Shown here: positions 50,858 to 59,695 of the stretch, piece after piece | Position numbering within the stretch: the first letter of the stretch is position 1 | Layout of the letters: each line of letters opens with the position of its first letter | Origin: CAWDDG01 sp963801065 | GTDB taxonomy: Bacteria > Actinomycetota > Actinomycetes > Jiangellales > Jiangellaceae | Reading direction: 5' to 3' | Assembly: GCA_963801065.1 (NCBI GenBank) | Contig: CAWDDG010000004.1 | Coordinates: forward strand, 62,001-126,000 | DNA: 64,000 nt | Program-made: the position numbers and the translations under genes | Notes under the pieces: generated by a model | Told to the model about the DNA's origin: nothing | Seen by the model: only the letters and a program-made list of their open reading frames with translations | Database searches by the model: none

Positions 50858-52429
50858 TCATATCCCGAGCGGGTTCGGGACCCCGGTCCCCGGCCACCAG
50901 GACGTGCCTTCGCTGTCCCACCACAGGACAAGTGCCCAGGTGAGCACCAGGAACAAGCCGGTGATCGACCACGCCCACCGTAGGTCGCGGTCCAGCGGCG
51001 CGGCGAGCGCCCGGACGCCGTGGCGGACCCGGGCCGTGCCCGGTCCGAGCCAGGTCAGCAGGATCGCGATCGCACCGCCGGCCAGGTACGGCAGCCGTAC
51101 GTTCGGCTGTTCGCTCAGCTCCACCGCGGCACCGCCGACGAAGCCGCACAGGCACACCCACGCGGTCTGCGCCAGAGCCGGCAGGGCAACGATGACCAGG
51201 TCCCAGGGCGTCCCGACGGCCGCGATCCACTGGTCGCCGCGCTGAGTCCCTCTGGCCAACCGGCGTTCGTTGAGCCGCCACCGCGTCCGCCAGGCCGCTC
51301 GGGCGATCACCGTCACGACGAACAGGACGAACGCGCCGACGTACGGTGCCACGCCGAACAGCATGAGGATCGCCAATCCGATCGCACCCACGGCCAGCCG
51401 TGCCGGCCACTCCCGCAACGGCCGCGCCTGCGGCACGGCTTCCTCCCGAGGCGCCGGTCTACTCGGTGGCCGTGCCGGAGTGGCCCGTACCGGAGTCGCC
51501 CGTGCCGGCGACGCCGGCGCCCACGTCGTGCGCACAGGAGGAACCGGCGGCAGGTCGACCCGCGTCGGCTCGACGTTTCGCGGGACTGGTGCGGTCAGCG
51601 CGGGACGCGGGCCGACGAGCGTCGGTCCTTGCTCATCCCCCGCCAGCCGCGCGCAGAGCTCGGCGACCCCGGGACGGCGCTCCGGCTCGGTCGCCAGCGC
51701 CCGGCGCAGAAAGAACGCGAGATCGGGTTCGACTCCGTCGAGATCGTGTTCGCCACGACGGATGCGATCGAGGACGACGGCGTCGGGACCGGTGCCGTAC
51801 GGAGGCCTTCCGGTTGCCGCGAACGCAACGGTTGTCCCCCAGCCGTGGACGTCGGTCTCGGGCGACGGTTCCCGTCCGTCCACTGTCTCGGGGGCGAGGT
51901 ATCCGGGCGTTCCGATGACCAGTCCGGTGGCGGTGAGCCTGGTCTCGTCGACGGCGCGGGCCAGCCCGAAGTCGATGAGAACCGGGCCGTCCTCGGCCAT
52001 CAGGACGTTGCCCGGCTTCACGTCCCGGTGGATCACCCCGGCCCGGTGGACGCTCACCAGCGCCTCGGCGAGGCCCGATGCGAGCCTGGCCAGCGCCGCC
52101 GACCGCAGCGGGCCGTGATCGCGGACCACCCGGTCCAGCGACGGCGCGCGCACGTAGCGGGTCACGATGTACGGCGGGTCGCCGTCGACGTCGGCATCGA
52201 TGACCTCGGCGACCCTGCCGCCCTGTACCCGACGCAGCGTCGCGACCTCGCGGCCGAAGCGTGCCCGCCCGTCGTGCCCGCCGACCAGCCAGGGCCGCAA
52301 CGCCTTGACGGCAACCAGATCGCCGTCCAGTCCGACCGCCAGGTGAACGACCCCCATGCCGCCCTCGCCGATCCGCTCGACGAGGCGGTACGGCCCCAGC
52401 CGCTGCGGCTCGGTTGTCGGTGCGCTCAC
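50858..52429 (-). CDS. Ser/Thr protein kinase with C-terminal membrane region
   Basis: A 523-residue Hanks-type kinase. Gly-loop IGEGGMGVVHLAVG, VAVKAL (Lys), VIHRDVKPGNVLMAEDG (catalytic Asp), DFGLARAV, GTPGYLAPE. Kinase domain about 12-265, a Pro/Ala-rich juxtamembrane linker to about 350, then about four membrane helices in place of a PASTA domain. This multi-TM tail is seen in several actinomycete kinases. Substrate unknown. Likely GTG start at 52429. Confidence 0.9.
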   Translation of the reverse strand: MSAPTTEPQRLGPYRLVERIGEGGMGVVHLAVGLDGDLVAVKALRPWLVGGHDGRARFGREVATLRRVQGGRVAEVIDADVDGDPPYIVTRYVRAPSLDRVVRDHGPLRSAALARLASGLAEALVSVHRAGVIHRDVKPGNVLMAEDGPVLIDFGLARAVDETRLTATGLVIGTPGYLAPETVDGREPSPETDVHGWGTTVAFAATGRPPYGTGPDAVVLDRIRRGEHDLDGVEPDLAFFLRRALATEPERRPGVAELCARLAGDEQGPTLVGPRPALTAPVPRNVEPTRVDLPPVPPVRTTWAPASPARATPVRATPARPPSRPAPREEAVPQARPLREWPARLAVGAIGLAILMLFGVAPYVGAFVLFVVTVIARAAWRTRWRLNERRLARGTQRGDQWIAAVGTPWDLVIVALPALAQTAWVCLCGFVGGAAVELSEQPNVRLPYLAGGAIAILLTWLGPGTARVRHGVRALAAPLDRDLRWAWSITGLFLVLTWALVLWWDSEGTSWWPGTGVPNPLGI

Positions 52430-52510
52430 GCAGACGACGGTAACCCGTGGACCGCGCCGGCGTGGTGGCGCACGGCGTTTGCCGGTAGATCGCGAGGGAA
52501 GGGGTCCGCC

Positions 52511-53113
52511 ATGACCACGACACCGCCGTTCCCGCCGTTACCCCCGGAAGAGCCACGGCCGCCAGACCCCGGCCCGACGCCCGAACCCGGCCCACCGATG
52601 CCCGGCCCACCGCAGCCCCAGCCGCCAGGACCGGCGCCGGAACGTCCGGTACCACCGGCGCCGACGCCGGAGCCGGGGCCACTACCACCAGAGCCGGGCC
52701 CGCACCCGAACCCGCCGTGCCCCCGACACCCGACCTTTGAGCCCCGCTGGCGGATATCCGTCGCTGCGGACCAGCCGGTCACCGTTGTAGACGAAGATCG
52801 GCTCGAGCTCGACGATGTCGCCCTCGACCCGTCCGGGCACCGCGACGATCTCGCGCACCTGACGGGTGCCGTCATGCTCGGTGGCGAGGTGTACAACGAT
52901 GTCGACACAGCCCGCGACGGTGGGCACCACGAAACGCGCGCCGATGTTCTCCCCCGCGAACAAGCGATAGGGAGTGTGCGAGCATCGGCGCTACGTACGG
53001 ACGGCATCACGCCTTGTCCGTACCGTACGACACCCCCCAGGGATCTTCACTGGACGGGTGTAACGGGACGAGTCAACGCACATCACGCGAGCGGCGAGCT
53101 GGTCGCCGGATAA
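52511..53113 (+). CDS. Pro-rich protein reading into antisense of a tadA remnant
   Basis: The ATG at 52511 has a good ribosome site (GGAAGGGG eight bases earlier). The first about 75 residues are Pro-rich (MTTTPPFPPLPPEEPRPPDP and similar), low-complexity and probably real. From about residue 76 the frame is antisense to a tadA remnant on the other strand and looks random to the stop at 53113. The natural stop seems to have been lost at the junction. Function unknown. Confidence 0.45.
   Translation: MTTTPPFPPLPPEEPRPPDPGPTPEPGPPMPGPPQPQPPGPAPERPVPPAPTPEPGPLPPEPGPHPNPPCPRHPTFEPRWRISVAADQPVTVVDEDRLELDDVALDPSGHRDDLAHLTGAVMLGGEVYNDVDTARDGGHHETRADVLPREQAIGSVRASALRTDGITPCPYRTTPPRDLHWTGVTGRVNAHHASGELVAG
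52735..52963 (-). pseudogene. C-terminal remnant of a TadA/CpaF-type secretion ATPase
   Basis: The minus strand reads FAGENIGARFVVPTVAGCVD, REIVAVPGRVEGDIVELEPI and RLVRSDGYPP, the typical end of actinobacterial TadA/CpaF ATPases that power tad pili. The nucleotide-binding part is missing. After about 52735 the frame runs into the antisense of the Pro-rich gene. Confidence 0.65.
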
Positions 53114-53169
53114 CGTTCCGCATGCGGGACATGAATCACGGGATGTCGAGGGCGACTCCGTAGTCTCCT

Positions 53170-53658
53170 TTGATCTTCGTCCGAGATGCCGAGGTGTGTG
53201 TTACGCCTGACTGGAGCCGGGAGGGTGCGGCTCGACCAGGCATCATCGGCGTGATCGCGGCGAACGTCATGTTCGACCTGCCGGCGGTCGAGTGGTCGCA
53301 GCGCGACCGGTCGACCTGGCAGGAGGTGTTCGCCGAGGTGATCGCCACATCCGGACTGCTGCTCGTGATCTTCGGCGTGGTGCGTGCCAGCCGTGCGAGC
53401 GTGGCCGCGTTCACCGTTGGCGCCTACATTGCGGCCGCGTACTACTTCACGTCGTCGAAGAGCTTCGCAAACCCGGCGGTCACCATCGCCCGGACGTTCT
53501 CCGACACCTTCGCCGGGATCGAACCAGCGTCCGCTCCGATGTTCGTCGTCGCGCAGCTCGTCGGTGCGGCCGTCGCGCTCGCCACGGTCCGGGTGATCTA
53601 CCCCGACATCGGCGAGGTTGCGGACCAGGTCGTCGTGCCGCACGACGCCACGACCTGA
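53170..53658 (+). pseudogene. truncated aquaporin (ars-type MIP channel), second half only
   Basis: From about 53236 the frame reads GIIGVIAANVMFDLPAVEWS, LLLVIFGVVRASRASVAAFT, GAYIAAAYYFTSSKSFANPA (second NPA box) and FSDTFAGIEPASAPMFVVAQ. This is the C-terminal half of MIP channels frequently found with arsenic genes. The first half with NPA box 1 is missing and the front 23 residues are unlike the family, so it is unlikely to work. Confidence 0.7.
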
Positions 53659-53756
53659 ACCGGTGCTCGCCGAAACCTGGTCACACGCCGCGCATCCGTG
53701 GTATCGGTGGAGTTCCTGCGCGCTCTCGAACGCGAAGCTCGCGAAGGAGGGGCCAC

Positions 53757-55529
53757 ATGGCGACCATCGACTCGCTCGTCGTCGAGGTTCGCACCGACGC
53801 CGATCCGGCGGCCGGGACCGACGACCAGGTGTACTTCGACATCGGGACGCGACAGTGGCGCCTCGACCGGGTCGAACGCAACGACTTCCAGCCTGGCGCC
53901 ACCGACACGTTCGACCTGGTGCTCAACTCGGCGCTCGACACCTCGGACATCCGCAAGATCGGGCTCACCAAGAACGGCTGGAACGCCTGGCGGCCGGCCA
54001 GCATCAAGGTGATCGTCAACGGGGACGAGCTCTACCGAGGGCCCATCGGGATCTGGCTCGACCAGGGCAGCGATGCCCACCAGACCGCCGGGGTGGTGTG
54101 GGAAGCTGCCGACTTCCCGCCACGGTTCCCGGACCGGTCGGTAGTCGTTCGGGACATCGTGGTGACGACGAAGACGTCCACCCGACGCCACGCCGGCACC
54201 GACGACCGAGTCTTCTTCACCGTGGGCACGCGCGAGTGGCAGCTCGACCACCGTAATCGGAACGATCGTGAGCGGGGCGATCTCGAGACGTACGTGATCC
54301 GCGACATCGAGAACCTGCGGATGGACGGCATACGCGAGATGGGCCTGCGCAAGACCGGCACCGACGGGTGGCGGCCAGACGAGATCCTGGTGTGGGTCAA
54401 CGACGTCGACCAGGTGGCCGGGCCGTTGTACGAGGGCACCGTCTCGCACTGGCTCGACGGCGGGTCGGGCGCCCAGCTGCGCCACGGCCTCAAGTGGACC
54501 GCCCCGGACTATCCCCAGCCCGTGCCGATCTCCGACGAACCCGATGCGCCCGTCACGGCGCTGCGCGTCGAGGTGCGCACCGGGACCCGGCGGCACTCGC
54601 CCACGAACGACGAGGTGTACCTCGACGTCGGCACCAGGGAGTGGCTGCTCGACAACCCTGCGAAGAACGATTTCGAGTCCGGGAACACCGACGTCTTCGA
54701 GCTCGAACCGCACGCCGGGATGCAACGCTCCGACGTTCGACGGCTGACGCTGCGCAAGACCGGGACGAACGGGTGGCGCCCGCGGCGCGTGAAACTAATC
54801 GTCAACTCAGACACGACTCCGGTGTTCGACGGTGATGCCGACCTGTTCCTCGACAGCGGGGACGACGCGTCGGAGAAATACGGGTTGCGATGGACGGCCC
54901 GGGGATTCGACCTCGAGATCCCCGTCGCGTGCCACCTGATCGTCGGCACCGTCGATGACACGATCCGGCCCGGTCGCACTGCCACGGCGTCGGCGGCGCT
55001 GTTCGACAACCTCAACACCGCGGGCTATCGGACGCGGCGCGGCTCGGTGAACGCGATCTGGACGCAGGCGCGGGTGCGGTTCCGGGTGGTCAGCTTCGAC
55101 GAGGTGGCAGTCGCCGACGCCAACGCGCAGATGATGCCCGACTCGACCGACAGCTTCGTCACGATGCGGGCGGTCGCCGCTCAGAACAACGTCGACGACG
55201 TGATCAACGCCTATTTCGTGCGCGCCACCGGCACCGGGAGCAACTGGCGGGTCGGCGGCAACGACCCTGCCGTGTGGGTGCAGGACACCCGCGGCGGCCA
55301 GACCGTCAACACCGGGCCCAACTTCCAGCGGGTCGCCGTGTCGCTCGCGCATGAGCTCGGTCACTTCCTCGGTCTGCCGCACAGCTGCGACAACGCCAAC
55401 AACGACCCCTGCACCAACGCCGAACAGATCGAACTGATGATGGGCGACGGCACCGACCAGACATCCGTGCAACTGTCCACGGCGGAGATCGCCACCGCGT
55501 ACGCCAACGCCCAGGCGCTCGCGGAGTGA
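53757..55529 (+). CDS. three-PLAT-domain zinc metalloprotease (metzincin type)
   Basis: A 590-residue protein with no signal peptide. Three tandem PLAT/LH2-like beta-sandwich domains (about 1-126, 127-262, 263-393), each with a D(D/E)xVYFD-GTR(E/Q)W-LD-ND pattern. The remaining about 200 residues hold the zinc-protease motif HELGHFLGLPH (532-542) and a Met-turn-like LMMGDG (560-565), i.e. metzincin class. PLAT domains commonly bind lipid or protein partners, so the protease may be targeted to a membrane or envelope component. GGAGGGG precedes the ATG. Directly followed by a HEAT-repeat gene (17 bases apart). This domain combination is unusual to me. Confidence 0.85.
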   Translation: MATIDSLVVEVRTDADPAAGTDDQVYFDIGTRQWRLDRVERNDFQPGATDTFDLVLNSALDTSDIRKIGLTKNGWNAWRPASIKVIVNGDELYRGPIGIWLDQGSDAHQTAGVVWEAADFPPRFPDRSVVVRDIVVTTKTSTRRHAGTDDRVFFTVGTREWQLDHRNRNDRERGDLETYVIRDIENLRMDGIREMGLRKTGTDGWRPDEILVWVNDVDQVAGPLYEGTVSHWLDGGSGAQLRHGLKWTAPDYPQPVPISDEPDAPVTALRVEVRTGTRRHSPTNDEVYLDVGTREWLLDNPAKNDFESGNTDVFELEPHAGMQRSDVRRLTLRKTGTNGWRPRRVKLIVNSDTTPVFDGDADLFLDSGDDASEKYGLRWTARGFDLEIPVACHLIVGTVDDTIRPGRTATASAALFDNLNTAGYRTRRGSVNAIWTQARVRFRVVSFDEVAVADANAQMMPDSTDSFVTMRAVAAQNNVDDVINAYFVRATGTGSNWRVGGNDPAVWVQDTRGGQTVNTGPNFQRVAVSLAHELGHFLGLPHSCDNANNDPCTNAEQIELMMGDGTDQTSVQLSTAEIATAYANAQALAE

Positions 55530-55546
55530 GGAGACGGGAGACCACC

Positions 55547-56035
55547 ATGCCCGACACGACGCTCGACGACCGGGTGCGGCGGCTGCTGCTGGCCGAGCAC
55601 TTCGACGATCGGACCCGACAGAAGCTGCGCGATCTCGGCGACGTCGCGCTCGAAGGGCTGCGCGCCTGCGCGCGGGGTTCCGACCGTGGTGAGGCGGCCG
55701 TGCTGAAGGCCCGAGCCATCGTCGCGCTCGGCGATTGGCCCAGGGAGGAGGCAGTCGACACCCTGGCGGACGCGATCAGCGATCGGCGTCTCGAGACCCG
55801 GATGCGTGCGGCGACCGCGCTCGGCGACGTCGCCACCGTCCGAGCCGTCTCCGTGCTGGCCGATCGAGCCGAGCGGAGCGACGACGGCGTGGAGCTCGCG
55901 GCCATCGCCCGGTCGCTCGCGCGGATCGACAGGAGCGACGCCGACGAGGCGCTCAGGCGCGTCCGGGCCTCGATCGCCGCGGACGACGTGCGCCGCCAGG
56001 TCGACCTCGTGCTCGACGAACGGTCGGCGGACTGA
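55547..56035 (+). CDS. HEAT-repeat protein
   Basis: A 162-residue helical protein with HEAT/PBS-lyase-type repeats: LKARAIVALGDWPREEAVDT, TRMRAATALGDVATVRAVSV, LAAIARSLARIDRSDADEA. It has no enzymatic motif and probably binds another protein. ATG at 55547 has GGGAG eight bases upstream. The gene follows the PLAT-metzincin gene so closely that the two very likely form an operon; it may be a regulator, inhibitor or cofactor of it. Confidence 0.8.
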   Translation: MPDTTLDDRVRRLLLAEHFDDRTRQKLRDLGDVALEGLRACARGSDRGEAAVLKARAIVALGDWPREEAVDTLADAISDRRLETRMRAATALGDVATVRAVSVLADRAERSDDGVELAAIARSLARIDRSDADEALRRVRASIAADDVRRQVDLVLDERSAD

Positions 56036-56596
56036 TCGATCGCCGGGCACCAACCGGATCGTTTCGAGGAGGACGCCGACTACCCCGGTCTCCAGAACTT
56101 CGTTCTGGAAGATTGCGTAGGCATGGGTGACCGTGCCGCAGCAAGAGCCCACGTGACCGGGGAGAAGCAGGGTGGGCTGGAGCACTCGGGGTGGCGACAT
56201 TCGTGACAGCAAGCGACGGACGCATCGTCGACAGGACGAAAGTGTGGACGGACTTGAATGAGGCTGCTCCCGCCGACAGACGCCGCAGTAACAGCCGCCC
56301 CGCAAGCGGGTCCCCATGCGGGACGCGACTGGCTCGCAGCGACCTCGGCGCCTCGCACAGCACGAGCCAACACCCACTCCGCGTGGGGATGGTCTCGCCT
56401 GCCAGCAACGGAAGGATGCACATCTTGCGCTAGTAACACCCCAGCCATACAGCGGGACCGCCGGGAGTCGAGTCCTCCCAGACGGTCCCTCGGCACCGAC
56501 CACACCGGGAGGTCGACACCGTGGAATCCACCGTACCGAGCGGCCATCACACCTGGGCCGAACTGCTGCGCCTGGTCGGCGCTGTGCTCGCGGCTG
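56036..56596. other. gap without supported gene
   Basis: 560 bases after the HEAT gene with no frame that shows family similarity, a good ribosome site and consistent codon use at once. It probably contains decayed sequence. Confidence 0.6.
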
Positions 56597-56690
56597 GCGT
56601 TCGACCGCACCCTGCCGGCGACGGAGGCGATGGGCAGGATCAGGGACGCGTTCCAGGATTACGACCAGCAGGGGGGCATCATGTCGCGAC
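56597..56690 (+). pseudogene. RIRD-motif fragment, copy 1
   Basis: The frame reads AFDRTLPATEAMGRIRDAFQ then DYDQQGGIMSRR. This is closely related in DNA and protein to 59531-59620 and more distantly to 61283-61357. No start codon or complete gene can be seen around it, so it looks like a detached 3' piece of the small gene at 59415-59618. The rest to 56817 holds no supported gene. Confidence 0.5.
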
Positions 56691-56817
56691 GGCCCTCTGA
56701 GCCACCGACAGCGGCCCCCGGACCTGCAGACCCGGGGGCCCGTTCTATGCGCTCACGGGCCGTTCGGCGCTGCCCACTGGCGTCGGCCCGAACGACCGAC
56801 GCCATTACCCGCGTTGG

Positions 56818-57396
56818 TCAGCCTTCGAGTACCGGCACGACCGCAGCGCAGAAGTCGTCGGACCTGCCGGTCGATCCCTTAACCTGGCCGAGGTCCTCGA
56901 GGAACTCGTCGTCGGACGGGTCGGTCGGCGTGCCGCCGTGGTCGATCAAGACCTCGAACCGAATCTGGCCGGGGTTCCTGGCGATGGCCTTGCCGTCCGG
57001 GCCGTACACAACGCCGGCTCCGGTCGCCAAGACGAGGATCGTCAGGGTGCCGTCGCCGTTGTCGGTCACCTTGAGGTCCGTGAAGATTTGGTGGTTGATG
57101 ACCTCGGTGACGGTGTTGCCGTTGGCCAGGTTCGTGTACACGGCGGTGACGCTGGAGTTCTCGTGGCCGTAGGCCAAGCCGTCCGGCCCGTGCGGGTTGA
57201 ACAGGAAGCGACCGTCGATAACCACGTCGCCCTCCACGTCAAGACCGGAAACCTCGCAGAAGTCGCTGGCGATAAACGTAAACTCGTCGTGGAACGTCGT
57301 GTGCTCGATCGGCTTAGCCGAGGCCCCTCCGGCCAGCGCCATCGAGCCCACCATGGCCAAGCCGGCCGCGAGCCCAAGCGTTCGTGCAAGCCTCAT
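56818..57396 (-). CDS. secreted protein of unknown function, paralogue 1
   Basis: A 192-residue exported protein: signal peptide MRLARTLGLAAGLAMVGSMA ending near ASA-KP. Mature protein begins HTTFHDEFTFIASDFCEVSG, then TAVYTNLANGNTVTEVINH and GAGVVYGPDGKAIARNPGQI; two Cys (one in DFC, one in DDFCAAV) could form a disulfide. It looks like an all-beta domain and shares layout with the gene at 58513-59124. GAGGGGG precedes the ATG at 57396. Function unknown. Confidence 0.75.
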   Translation of the reverse strand: MRLARTLGLAAGLAMVGSMALAGGASAKPIEHTTFHDEFTFIASDFCEVSGLDVEGDVVIDGRFLFNPHGPDGLAYGHENSSVTAVYTNLANGNTVTEVINHQIFTDLKVTDNGDGTLTILVLATGAGVVYGPDGKAIARNPGQIRFEVLIDHGGTPTDPSDDEFLEDLGQVKGSTGRSDDFCAAVVPVLEG

Positions 57397-58512
57397 GTGC
57401 CCCCCTCGGAACAGGGGGATCGGGTCATCCCCCGAAAACCGTCTGGCCATCCGCCAGCGGCCCCCGCACCGTACCAGCGTCCTTGAACCGCTGGAGGTCA
57501 ATTGCCCAAATTGCCCAACCCCGGCTGAGGTCAGCGCTGTCCCTTCTAGTGCCCTCCTCGGGTGAGAGCACCCGCCAGCGCCAGAAGGGAGCCAGAAGGG
57601 AGCCGGCGCCGGGACTCGAACCCGGAACCGCCCGATTGCAAGGCGGACGCAAACCGCCTCATCTGGCCCCCACCAGCAACTCTATTTACGTCGCCGCCCC
57701 CACCAGGTATCTGAAACCCCAGCGGGTGACTCCATTTCGCGTCACGAATGATGTCACGCCTCCCCCGGTGCACACCGCTGAGCTGTCGATCGAGCTGCCG
57801 ACGCCGCAGATTCACGCCGCCCTGAACGGGCGGGTCGACTCGCCACGCCGCTGCCGGTCGCACGAGCCAAAGCGGTGCGCCGACGAGGTCGGCCTGTGGG
57901 TGTCGCGACCCTTCGTCTGCCACCGGCCCGATCCGTGCGGCGACCGGTTGCGGCTCGGCGCGATCAACGTGCTGGGTCTTGCCGGACGACTCAGACGACG
58001 TGATCTTCGTCGCCTTCGGCGCCACCGTCCTAGCACTGCTCGTCCCTTATGGAACGAGCGGTCGATGATAGCGGCGGCTGGACGGATGGAAGGCCGGGCG
58101 GCCTTGCACGCAGGCCCGCACCGTGCTGGTTCTTGGCGTGGTGGTGGTCCCGCTCATCCGCTGAGCCGAGCCGTGAGCAGGCGGCTCAAGGGCAATCGAC
58201 CACGATCGCCTGCCGTGCGGGGCGGTTACAGACCTTCCCGGAATGTGTTGAACTGATGGCGGCCATCGGCGCTTCGAATCGATGCCGCTTACCTCCGATC
58301 GCGCCGATGATGACGCGGCATTGTTCGGGCGCGCAGCGCGGCGCGAGTGCCCTGCGGCGCGCAGGGAGGGCGTCCGACGCGATCGCCGGCGGCGGCGATG
58401 TGGCGGCGATTGGAGCGCTTCCAGCGCCGACGGCGCGACTACCGGCCAGTCTCCCGAGGCCGCCGTTCGGCGCGGCGAGCACAAGCGCACGCCGCGCCGA
58501 ATGGGCGGGAGG
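57397..58512. other. 1.1-kb stretch, mostly non-coding, with tRNA-like arm
   Basis: Between the two secreted paralogues. Besides a tRNA-like sequence at 57598-57671 it contains a short hydrophobic frame at 57979-58068 (VIFVAFGATVLALLVPYG) without a good start. Other open frames here have no ribosome site or family pattern. Likely decayed island DNA. Confidence 0.5.
57598..57671 (-). other. tRNA-like sequence (T-arm and acceptor-like ends; probably pseudo-tRNA or att-like)
   Basis: On the minus strand the ends GGGGGCC and GGCTCCC can pair (one G-U). CCGGGTTCGAGTCCCGG is a textbook T-arm. GGCGG-TTTGCGT-CCGCC gives a 5-bp stem with 7-base loop. But the arms do not add up to a proper cloverleaf: four extra bases lie between T-stem and acceptor, and 16 bases between the loop arm and T-arm. 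A tRNA remnant used as an integration site is one explanation. Confidence 0.3.
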
Positions 58513-59124
58513 CTACAGCCCGAGCGCCTCGGGCATGATCTCGCAGAACAACTCGAAGTCGCTGTCAGCCTGCGGGTGCGGCCCGTTGTTGACCACGATC
58601 TCGCTGCTGATGAAGGTGTCACCGTCGAAGGTGACCTGGAACACGATGTAACCGGCATCGAGCGTGAGGACGCCACCGTGTGGGGTCTTGAACAGCTCCG
58701 GGACCCCCTTGGTGGTGAACTCGTCGACGTGGAGCCCCTCGGGATCGCCGGAGACCGTCTCAAACCAGAATGGGCCGGCGAAATGGTTGATCACGGTGTC
58801 GCCCGTCAGCGGGTTGGTGAAGGTAACCGTGCCGGTCACTGTGTTCTTGTAGTCGGCCTGATGCGGCGCCAGCCACTCGGTGACCCGGACGTCGAAGGCG
58901 ATGTCGATCTGCTGACCGGTCCCGCAGAAATCCGGGTCGACGTCCGTGCCGACGTCCCGGAAGTGGTTGACCTGCTGGTCAGCGGCAAATGCCGCAGGAG
59001 CCGCTGCGAGCGTCATCAGCATTAGCACGGCGCCCGCGCCGGTCGCCACGGCAAGGCGGCGCACGCGAAACAGCTTCTTCCTGCGCTTCATCGATCCGAT
59101 TCCGGACGGCACGGCACGAGACAT
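58513..59124 (-). CDS. secreted protein of unknown function, paralogue 2
   Basis: A 203-residue exported protein. Signal: basic RKKLFRVRRLAVATG then hydrophobic AGAVLMLMTLAAAPAAFA. Mature protein starts DQQVNHFRDVGTDVDPDFCG and has VTGTVTFTNPLTGDTVINHF, GGVLTLDAGYIVFQVTFDG, and a second Cys near the C-terminus (ELFCEIM). Same order of features as the 56818-57396 gene, so the two are probably distant paralogues. GAGGGGGCC precedes the ATG at 59124, nearly identical to its paralogue's ribosome site. 59125-59414 holds no supported gene. Confidence 0.75.
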   Translation of the reverse strand: MSRAVPSGIGSMKRRKKLFRVRRLAVATGAGAVLMLMTLAAAPAAFAADQQVNHFRDVGTDVDPDFCGTGQQIDIAFDVRVTEWLAPHQADYKNTVTGTVTFTNPLTGDTVINHFAGPFWFETVSGDPEGLHVDEFTTKGVPELFKTPHGGVLTLDAGYIVFQVTFDGDTFISSEIVVNNGPHPQADSDFELFCEIMPEALGL

Positions 59125-59414
59125 GAGGCCCCCTCAATGGATTGCGCGATTGTCCTGGTCCGGCATCGGCGCTGTCAACGGGCCGGAGGGCTCACCGAGC
59201 GTCCTCGGCGTTGTCGGCGAGGGTGGGTCGTAACGACGAATGCCCTGCTGAGCAGAGCCCGCGTCACCCGGCCACAGTGTTGATCCCACCGGCCGTGACC
59301 ATCGCCTCGGCCAGGAGGGTGCGCCGCCGGTGCCCGAGGCAGCAAAGCCATACCTGATCAAGGACGATGTGCTCGCGGCTGGTCGCACCCGAACATCTGT
59401 TCGACACTGGGAGG

Positions 59415-59618
59415 GTGGCTAGGCCGGTGCTCAACCTCGAGAAGCCGCCGAGCATCCCGCAGCGGCCGATGGGCAGCATCCCGGTGGTGGTCCGCCTCGT
59501 CCGCCCCGATGGTGAGGAGTGGTGGCCGGCCGCGTTCGACCGCACCCTGCCGCCGTCGGAGGCGCTGGGCAGGATCAGGGACCAATTCAGGTCATACGAC
59601 GAGGGAGGCATCGCATGA
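59415..59618 (+). CDS. small RIRD-motif protein, intact copy
   Basis: A 67-residue acidic/basic protein: LEKPPSIPQRPMGSIPVVVR, LVRPDGEEWWPAAFDRTLPP, SEALGRIRDQFRSYDEGGIA. GGGAGG lies just upstream; start is GTG at 59415 or 59427. The last 30 residues recur at 56597 and, diverged, at 61283. It overlaps no other gene. Function unknown; small accessory gene typical of islands. Confidence 0.55.
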   Translation: MARPVLNLEKPPSIPQRPMGSIPVVVRLVRPDGEEWWPAAFDRTLPPSEALGRIRDQFRSYDEGGIA

Positions 59619-59695
59619 GGGGCCCCGGATGGCCACGACAATTCGCAATGGCCCGCACCCACTGAAGGGCACGGGCCACTACGTGAGGGGTCAAG

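Noticed and set aside
56080..56610. 176-residue minus-strand frame
   Set aside because: No ribosome site, no family pattern, composition shifts along its length.
56258..57172. 304-residue frame on the plus strand
   Set aside because: Mostly antisense to the secreted protein gene; only the RIRD fragment inside it has support.
57598..57671. functional tRNA-Cys (GCA in a loop)
   Set aside because: The GCA triplet does not sit in a 7-base loop with a proper 5-bp stem, and arm spacing is wrong; kept only as tRNA-like.
57384..58256. 290-residue frame on the plus strand between the secreted paralogues
   Set aside because: Begins antisense to a signal peptide, passes through the tRNA-like sequence and has no domain or ribosome site.
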